The position numbers and the translations under genes are program-made. A stretch of DNA of 64,000 nt from NCBI GenBank assembly GCA_963691815.1, contig OY829654.1:26316771-26380770 (forward strand). Direction: 5' to 3'. The notes below the pieces were generated by a model. That model was not told where the DNA came from, ran no database searches, and saw only the letters and a list, made by a program, of their open reading frames with translations. Origin of the DNA: Echiichthys vipera. Its lineage: Eukaryota > Chordata > Actinopteri > Perciformes > Trachinidae. How positions within the stretch are numbered: the stretch's first letter is position 1; each line of letters starts with the position of its first letter. This document shows positions 1 through 64,000 of the stretch, in pieces.

Positions 1-764
1 GTATGTATTAGTCATTTTCCATTTTCTGTGTTGGATTGATTCTAGATAAAATGTCTGTGAGGATCGAGATTTTATGGGAATTGGCAGCTGTCTGCTATGT
101 AAAGTATTTGAATCTCATGGCTTACCCAACGCAGACGGAATTTACAACGGCAGTGTTTACCACAAACTCCTGTATTTACCCCAAAACACTGCACAATAAA
201 TGCGTAAAAACATTAAGAACAGAATACATTGAAAGCGTCTGCGTAGGTGGACTCAATACAAATAGGCTTCAAGCTAAAAGATAGTAATTCAAATTAATAA
301 TGCATTGGCGTGTGTATGTTCAGAAATCCTACTGGCTGAACCATATGCCACTCTCAACTAAGTACTAAGCTCTACTGACACATCTGTGGCTTACCAGCGC
401 TGGTTTCAGCCAAACACTGGCTATATCTCTTGAGCTGCTGGTGTCTAAATACTTATGAGCATTATAGACATGGGGGAGCAACACGTGTATGTGCCTATCC
501 AGGCAAAATACTCAGTTGTGAGACACACAAAAAAAATACTTAACTGCAAGGCACAAACGAGGGAAATAATTGATTTATTTCTCTTTATTAAAGGAAACGT
601 TTTAAGCTACAGTTATTTTTGCTCGACATTATGGACATGTCAGCTATTTACATGTGATAATAAGTAGAAGCTGATGTTCATGTCAGTCTTTGTTAAGAAA
701 CGCACGGTCTGATGGGTTGTGAACCCAGCTGATGTGACATTTTCTACTTCTGGTAATATTTCAG
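1..764 (+). other. prex1: prex1 intron, 3' part
   Basis: This is the end of an intron whose 5' part lies outside the window. It closes at the acceptor ...ATTTCAG before 765. It is AT-rich, and I see no exon, repeat or RNA gene in it. Confidence 0.7.
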
Positions 765-39024
<38,260 letters not shown>

Positions 39025-39739
39025 GAAAACGTACCCATAGAGAACTCATCAGAGAAAGGGTGAATGTGAAATAGGAAGATATAATGAGAGATGACAACAA
39101 AAGAGCGCAACTCTTTCCAAGAGACACTCCCGACGGAGAGACCTCCGGCCCCTCCCACTGCCCCAGTTACACAGGCATCACTTCACCATGGATACCACTA
39201 GAGTCTTCAGTGCAAAGTACATGTTAAACAAGACTTTACAAATGACTAATGACAGTTACCAGTGAGCACCTACAGTGAAACTGATGCAGCCTGAAGCTCA
39301 AGAAGCCACCCAGATAGAAGTATTATTGCTGTGTCTCTCTGCCTATACAAAGCTGACATGAATGACTTAACATGGTGCAACATATTCAACATAAGTGAAA
39401 GGGAGATGCCAGTTTGAGGCCTCATACAGAAGACATCCACAGTGATTATGCTCCTAATAGAGCTCTTATTATTAACTGGATTAACCAAACTACCTATAGC
39501 TGACTGCCACCCCGAATGCAGATGTTATCCGTTTTGCCTTGGACTGCAACTCCAGAGAGCTGTCTCTTTCTCTGTTCGGGCTGGTGTTCCCCAGGGCTCG
39601 GTGTTTGGACCCTAAGTGAAGTAGAATACTTGAATATCCTGGTATTCGTGTATGTTGGCTGGTGGAATATATGCAGAAAGTCAAAGAATAGACAGGGAGA
39701 TGGAAGTAGGGACTGAGGGACAGATGAAAGGACGGATCA

Positions 39740-39756
39740 TGGGGGGGGGGGGGGGG
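39740..39756 (+). repeat. Poly(G) run in the prex1 3' UTR
   Basis: About 17 consecutive G. It could form a G-quadruplex in the mRNA, and its length may be unreliable in the assembly. Confidence 0.85.
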
Positions 39757-41068
39757 TGATGGGAGGGGCTGCTTTTTCTTCAGCCCTTTGCATGTGGTTA
39801 CTGTGCAATTACTGTAGGTTTAGTGTGAGTACTGTATTACTGCACTATATGAAGGATAGTTATTTATTGTGTCGGGAAGGAGCATTTGCATCCCTCGCTT
39901 ATATTATATCAGGTATTAAAGAATCTAAAAGCATTCCAGCCTACGTATTGAACAGTATTTAAAGGACCAATGGCATGCCATTCTTTTTAGATGCAACTGC
40001 TTGTGTATTTAATTTATATGTGTGGAATCACGTCAGGAAGTGTTACATTGATCTTCAGGGAGAGTAAGGGGAGGGAAGATGAATAGAAGCTAGCTAATCA
40101 GAATCAGGACAAAGGAAGCTAAAGCAAACCATAAAAGTCAACAGGTTGTTAAATTATTAATATATTAATTCAAATGTAATAGTTGAAGGACTGCCTTCTG
40201 TTAACTGAGACATTTTGATTTTTACATTGGTTTTTACATTGTCTTGGAACTGTTGTATTTACTGTAGGTATTAAACTAAGCACAATGATTGGTCCATTCA
40301 AGTTGCAGCGTAGCGAAACGTGCTGTAAGCAGTTTGTGGATGACGTAAACAAAGGGATCTTTTTTAAGGACTGAAACAGTAACATTATTTTACTGAAGAT
40401 TTCAATTTCTTGTACATACAAAGTGTAACAATGTCAAAGAAAAAAAGATAGGGTATGTCTGAGTAATGATATAAGTTAAATTTGATTATTTTTATGGAGA
40501 TAATATAGTATATAAAACATTTTGTATTCATGACTGCATTGGAAGAGAAGCCGTTTCTCTTCGCTGAGCGTAACCTCACTGACAACTCGTTGTTTTTGAC
40601 TGTTGAAAAGGTTTGACGTGCATTTCATGAATCTGTCTCGACATGCTGCACTCATTAGGCAGATCACTTAGTCCTTTTTATTTATTTAAAAGCAGTCTGG
40701 TTCCCAATGAGCACGTTGGAATAGTCTCGACACACCCCTCGGAGCTATCATGGCCACAGTAACTTTACATCCCAGCAAGACAGAGCGGATATTTCCATTG
40801 TTATCATTTCCCTTATCAAATTAGTTTTTAATCTGAGCAGAGTCCGCTGTATTGGGTGTGTAACCATTTTAAATTAGCTAATGACTGCAGCATGTTGGTG
40901 TATCCGGACAAACAAATATGTCGCCGATTACACATTTATTTACATTATTCTAATGTTTCTGTATATACTTTATTTGCAATTTTATGTTGCTTGAAAATAA
41001 CTGTACAAAGGATCTTTGTTGAATCTTTCTAAAATGATCATTGTAAATGCAATCTTAACAAGCTAGTA

Positions 41069-41074
41069 AATAAA
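41069..41074 (+). promoter_or_regulatory. prex1: Candidate prex1 poly(A) signal AATAAA
   Basis: A canonical AATAAA in GTAAATAAAATG is followed after about 15 bases by the GT-rich GGTGTGATGGTGTTTTTC, as expected of a cleavage/polyadenylation site. Confidence 0.65.
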
Positions 41075-41095
41075 ATGTTCACGGTGTGATGGTGT

Positions 41096-42235
41096 TTTTC
41101 AGTGAAGCAGCAGTGTCTGCAAGTGGCAACCCAACAGAGGGAACTATGTCCAATATCAAAATGCTAGCACACACACACACACACACTGACACAGTAAAAG
41201 TGGTTTCCCTCTTGTCAGGACTTTTTTTATTAGAGTTTATCTTGTAATTTTCCTTTGCAGTGCTTCCTGTTTACGTTTCCTTGGGTGTTTTGCTGTAGTT
41301 CCAAATGAATGACTCAAAAGGAGAAGATTATTACAGCTCTGCCTGCACACAGCAGGGTGTAACTACTGGACTGACTGAAGTCCCTTATCAATATACTTGC
41401 TCGTGATTTTTCTTTATGATGCAAATCACAATTTCTTCGATCACCTCTTACTTTCCAGCTAACCTGATCCTTCCCTATATCATGCTGAAACTGAATTCAC
41501 TGATGTGCATTATTCAGTCTTTCTCTTTACATCAGTTTGATACTAATTAACCAACATGGTTCTGGCTTTCCAATGTAATTTCTTTATTGTATGTCTCACT
41601 GATGTTGACTGATCAGATTGTGGCTCAGTCAGCGAATGCAAACCTTAAAGCCAGAGCTTGATATAGTTTTAGGTGTCCATTACACTGACTGTAGAAGGCT
41701 GCACATATGAATATTGCATGAACATGCACCATCTTCTGTGCAGCTTCTCTCTGGGGCTGGACTTAAGTGGAGAGGACGGAAGGTTATTTCTGGATATGTT
41801 TAAAAAAACAAAAAAACAAGATTCATTTCCCCAGAACACAGTAAAGATCTCTTAATCAATAACTTGTAATTGATTTGCTCCAAAGGGAGGAACCTGGCCA
41901 GAGGTTATTGCTTTTGGTTTCATGTTCACTTTAACTTTGCAGTGTTAGTCATGTCCGGACCATTACATGATTGCAGATAGCCTCTGAATTGCGGATGACT
42001 GTAATTAGATGTCTTGTGAAATCCCTGTGCATTTCCCTCCTTGCTGTGTCGAATAGCCGGAAGGGGCTAAGGTAAAAGCATACACTGTGCAGTCTCGCAT
42101 GGTTATTGCACTTGGTTTTCTAGGGGGGACCGACCCCGACTGCATTCACCACCAGCACACACCCCTCAGCACCGGTGATGCATCCCCGCGGCAGGGACAC
42201 GGACAACTCCCCGTTAGAGTCGTCTCGACTTTAGA
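41096..42235 (+). promoter_or_regulatory. kcnq2: Intergenic region with kcnq2 promoter and 5' UTR
   Basis: About 1.1 kb separates the prex1 poly(A) site from the kcnq2 ATG, so the kcnq2 core promoter probably lies here. No clear TATA box was found. The last 120 bp are GC-rich. A small (CA)n run is at 41167-41187. Two upstream ATGs (42099 and 42178) precede the kcnq2 start. Confidence 0.5.
42178..42234 (+). promoter_or_regulatory. Short uORF in the kcnq2 5' leader
   Basis: ATG at 42178 opens an 18-codon frame (MHPRGRDTDNSPLESSRL) that stops with TAG at 42232-42234, one base before the kcnq2 ATG at 42236. If it is in the transcript, termination and reinitiation could control Kv7.2 translation. 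Confidence 0.45.
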
Positions 42236-61228
<18,993 letters not shown>

Positions 61229-61381
61229 GTGAGGGAACTCCACACAGTACACAATAATGAATGTTAAAGGACATTACCACTGCCACTACACTTATTTTTA
61301 GGAATTACCAATTGCTCACAGTAAAATGAATGATCTATTTGCTCTATAATTGTATTTGTGTTAAGGTAAAAAAGTATTTTC

Positions 61382-61848
61382 AAAAGGAATAGCTCGACAT
61401 TTTGAGGGAAAATGCTTCCTTGCTGGGACTTAGACGATCAATATTACTCATTTGAATGGTAAAAATTTAGCTACATCCATGTTTAGCTTAGCATAGAGAG
61501 TGGAAGCAGGGGAAAACAGCTAGCTATCCCTCCCTAGGGAGGCTCCAAACAGTTTCAGGGAAGTGAATGGAAGTGAAAACATATTTAATTACTTATGAAA
61601 AGATCACATGGAATAGCCTAAAGGTGTGTGTTTTGGTTAAAGAAGTAGTTCAGAGATACAGTAGTTTGGGGGATTTGACAGTCTTCACTGTCTCAGAACC
61701 AGGACAGAGCTTTTTATGTATTTAGTATAGGGTGGAGTTATGTCAGACAGCAATATTAGGCCACCTTGGCTCAGTTGTCAATCTTCTAATCAAACATAGT
61801 GAGAAAGCGAATAAGCCCAATCCTCAAAATGTCCAACTGTTCCTTTAA
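61382..61848 (+). mobile_element. Teleost MITE with AGGAATAG/ACATTTTG inverted ends
   Basis: The left AAAGGAATAGCTCGACATTT and the right complement of AATGTCCAACTGTTCCTTTA form about 25-bp inverted ends. Internal AGCTTAGCATAGAGAGTGGA and GGAAAACAGCTAGC are typical of this abundant fish element. There is no ORF. Confidence 0.75.
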
Positions 61849-62013
61849 GCCTATATGCTGCTGTGGTCAGAAATAAGTCATATTATACTCATCAGTCAAT
61901 ATATTGCTCTAATCTTAGTGGAGAAATGAAGTCAAACCTTACATTCAGTAATGCTCTTTATCAAATTTAATACGGCAATTTACGGAAGCTCTGAGAGCCA
62001 GGTGAGATTTTCA

Positions 62014-62166
62014 TTTCCTGGTGATCCATTTTCTAAGTCTGATCTGAATTGTTTTCTCTACTGTGTTTATGCAGAACAGATGGAAAAAAGTTTCGCCAGG
62101 ATCTTTTCGTAAGTCATACACGAAGGAGAAAAACAATTCAGATCAGAGTTAGAAAATCACCAGAAA
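62014..62166 (+). repeat. Foldback inverted repeat
   Basis: The arm at 62014-62058 pairs with 62126-62166 (left core CTGATCTGAATTGTTTT, right core AAAACAATTCAGATCAG) around a 67-base loop. It is probably a degenerate foldback element. Confidence 0.75.
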
Positions 62167-62407
62167 AAAGAATTTATATCATTTGCCTCTCAGCCGTAGG
62201 ATTTAGATCACAAGTTACTAATTATTAATCTAGTAAACAGTAGCTTACTTGTGACTATTGTTCACATCGTTGAAACTGAATCTTTCCACAGTTGAATTCA
62301 GTTGATGTGGGGGTATATACAATAGAGAGCTCTGTGTGGCTCCATGCCATCTCAACAAGGTCAAAATTTCCCAGCTGTGCGTTTTAGAAGGAGTTGGTGC
62401 CACTCTA

Positions 62408-62703
62408 CACTGGAGATCAAAATTAAAGAACAAATTATTAATACTTGATTTATTCTGATATGTTGTTATTCTATATTGTACAGAATTTGATAGAACATCA
62501 GCTGTGACTATACCACTGCTGTACTAGCATGTTTTTTTTTTAAATAACCAAGGCAATTCAACAAAAACCTTTATTTTGTGAATGCTAGTACAGCAGTGGT
62601 ATAGACAACGCTGATATGCCATCAAATTCTGAACAATAAAAATAAAACTATTTCAGAATATATCAAGTATTAATAATTTGTTCTCTAATTTTGATCTCCA
62701 GTG
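62408..62703 (+). mobile_element. Palindromic MITE (296 bp), possibly Tc1/mariner-like
   Basis: CACTGGAGATCAAAATTA at the left is the exact complement of TAATTTTGATCTCCAGTG at the right. Pairing continues almost to the centre (GTACTAGCATG against GAATGCTAGTAC). TA precedes the left end. No ORF is present. Confidence 0.85.
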
Positions 62704-63285
62704 AATTTCAATCAAGCCTATTTAAGATACATGATGTGATTGTGCAGACTTTGCAGAAACGGTCATGCAGGTAACAGAGGTCGGTTGGTTTGGATCATGT
62801 GTCCAGCCATCATTTGTTGCTAGGCAGCTCAACTGCATCCATATGTCATCCAGACCACTGTGTCACTATCAAAAAATATACTTCTCTCCTTCACCACTTC
62901 TTTGCCTTTTTGTTCAACTTGAACCGATTCTCATTAGTTGTCTTTCTTCTCCCGCTTCATGGCATGTTAAAGTGCTGATTGAAATGCAGGACGAAGACTT
63001 TGGACTGAGGCGTTCTCCAGGTTAGACAAGTCATCATGACATGTCCTCAATTAAGACTGTGATATAGTCTGTAATGTCTACCTGTATTTTACCATATATA
63101 CCATATTGTTATATAAAGCTTTACAATATATGCCGTTTGGTAAGTGTAAATGTAAGAGAAGAGAGAGCAGCCCTTTCAAACATGAACCAGAAATCATTCA
63201 GTGGACTCCTGAAAGTTCTCATGTTTGGAATAGATTTGTCTGCCATTGTCATCCTGCTAGAATCCATAACAAATCTTTCTCCATG

Positions 63286-63288
<3 letters not shown>

Positions 63289-63322
<34 letters not shown>
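63289..63322 (+). repeat. (TC)n microsatellite
   Basis: About 34 bp of TC. Confidence 0.95.
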
Positions 63323-63325
<3 letters not shown>

Positions 63326-64000
63326 TTGCAGCAATTGAAGGTTTAATAAGTAAGACATTGGGATATTTTGTTGGTTTGGCTTTTATGGGGGAAATAACCA
63401 AAAGTACAGTGAGCTCCAGCGGTCTGAGAAACCTGCATGTTGAAATCTGCTGAGATTTGTTCACTTGACATGAGCCCTTTTTTTTTATTTTGATTGAGTT
63501 TTTCCCTCAACGGTGACCGAAGACTGAAGCATGATACTAGCTGAGAACAAGCATGTATTTATTAGGGCTAGGGACATACATAGGGTTCTAGGTATGTATC
63601 TACAGTAGTGGTAGGCTAAGATAATTGTGGGTTCAAGTCAAGTGGTGCCAAGAGAATCCAAAATTGACCCAAAGATAAAAAGCCCAAAAAGGCCCGCTTT
63701 ATGTTGCATGAAGAGACCTCACTTTCCCTACCAGAACCTCATCTAATCTCCCATAAACTGGGATTAGGCACCTTTTGCCTGTATGCAATGCCTTTCAAAA
63801 TCCAAAGATTACAAAGTTAATTTAGACTGTAATCGGTGGTGGGAAGAGAGTACTTGTCATTAAAGGTTTCAGTAAAGCTTTATCCCATCAGCACTATCCT
63901 TCAATTCTGCACCAAGTCCTTTTTTCTGCTGTTCCACAGAGCCCGCTCACTACGCTCACTACTGGCTAACTGGCTTGAAACCAACGTATTACTAATTGAA

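Larger units (their letters stand above)
39025..41095 (+). other. prex1: prex1 3' UTR (inferred)
   Basis: The stretch has no introns or coding pattern and is AT-rich. It runs from the stop to the first well-placed AATAAA followed by a GT-rich stretch. It contains a poly(G) run at 39740-39756. The 3' end is inferred, not shown. Confidence 0.65.
61229..64000 (+). other. kcnq2: kcnq2 intron, 5' part to window end
   Basis: This region contains the three elements above and the TC array. The expected next kcnq2 exon (human ...GEDIVDDKSCPCEF) was not found. A 48-bp exon-like block at 62973-63020 is only a candidate. Confidence 0.6.

Noticed and set aside
62095..62111. Possible kcnq2 exon reading EQMEKSFARIFS
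   Set aside because: AG and GT flank it in a usable phase, but it is the loop of the foldback repeat and matches nothing in KCNQ2.

Overview
The window is teleost fish genomic DNA. Two vertebrate genes are split into short exons by AG/GT introns. The introns carry very long (CA)n/(TG)n arrays and many degenerate transposon copies of kinds common in ray-finned fish: a tRNA-derived SINE, L2/Rex1-like LINE 3' ends, hAT-, Harbinger- and Tc1-like MITEs. I recognise no RNA gene, CRISPR array or bacterial feature. The exons were joined by hand from splice sites and reading-frame phase; the species cannot be named.

Positions 1-41,090 (+ strand) hold the 3' part of prex1, the PIP3- and Gbetagamma-dependent Rac exchange factor P-Rex1. 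Twenty-nine coding exons (765-39024) run without a phase break from the end of DEP1 through DEP2, PDZ1, PDZ2 and the inositol-polyphosphate-4-phosphatase-like domain to the stop, about 1,194 codons. The DH-PH catalytic part lies upstream of the window. A 3' UTR of about 2 kb ends near an AATAAA at 41069.

Positions 41,100-64,000 hold the 5' part of kcnq2 on the same strand, the Kv7.2 M-current potassium channel. Eleven coding exons (42236-61228) give about 472 residues: the N-terminus, S1-S6 with voltage sensor and pore, calmodulin-binding helix A, and helix B. The rest of the C-terminus (helices C/D, ankyrin-G site) is beyond the window. Only about 1.1 kb separates the prex1 poly(A) signal from the kcnq2 start codon. 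In human both genes are on 20q but far apart, so this adjacency is a rearranged arrangement.

Most notable points: two half sites of an RE1/REST element with expanded spacing, 350 bp inside kcnq2 intron 1; a valine at the Kv7.2 pore position where the mammalian channel has the TEA-sensitivity tyrosine; a short uORF ending one base before the kcnq2 ATG; a 257-bp (TG)n tract lying 14 bases from a prex1 exon, with four other prex1 donors followed at once by CA repeats; a 609-bp Harbinger-type element with TTA target duplications and a Myb-like ORF remnant; and a transposon-derived perfect DR1 nuclear-receptor motif. Nothing that looks like a wholly new multi-gene system was found.
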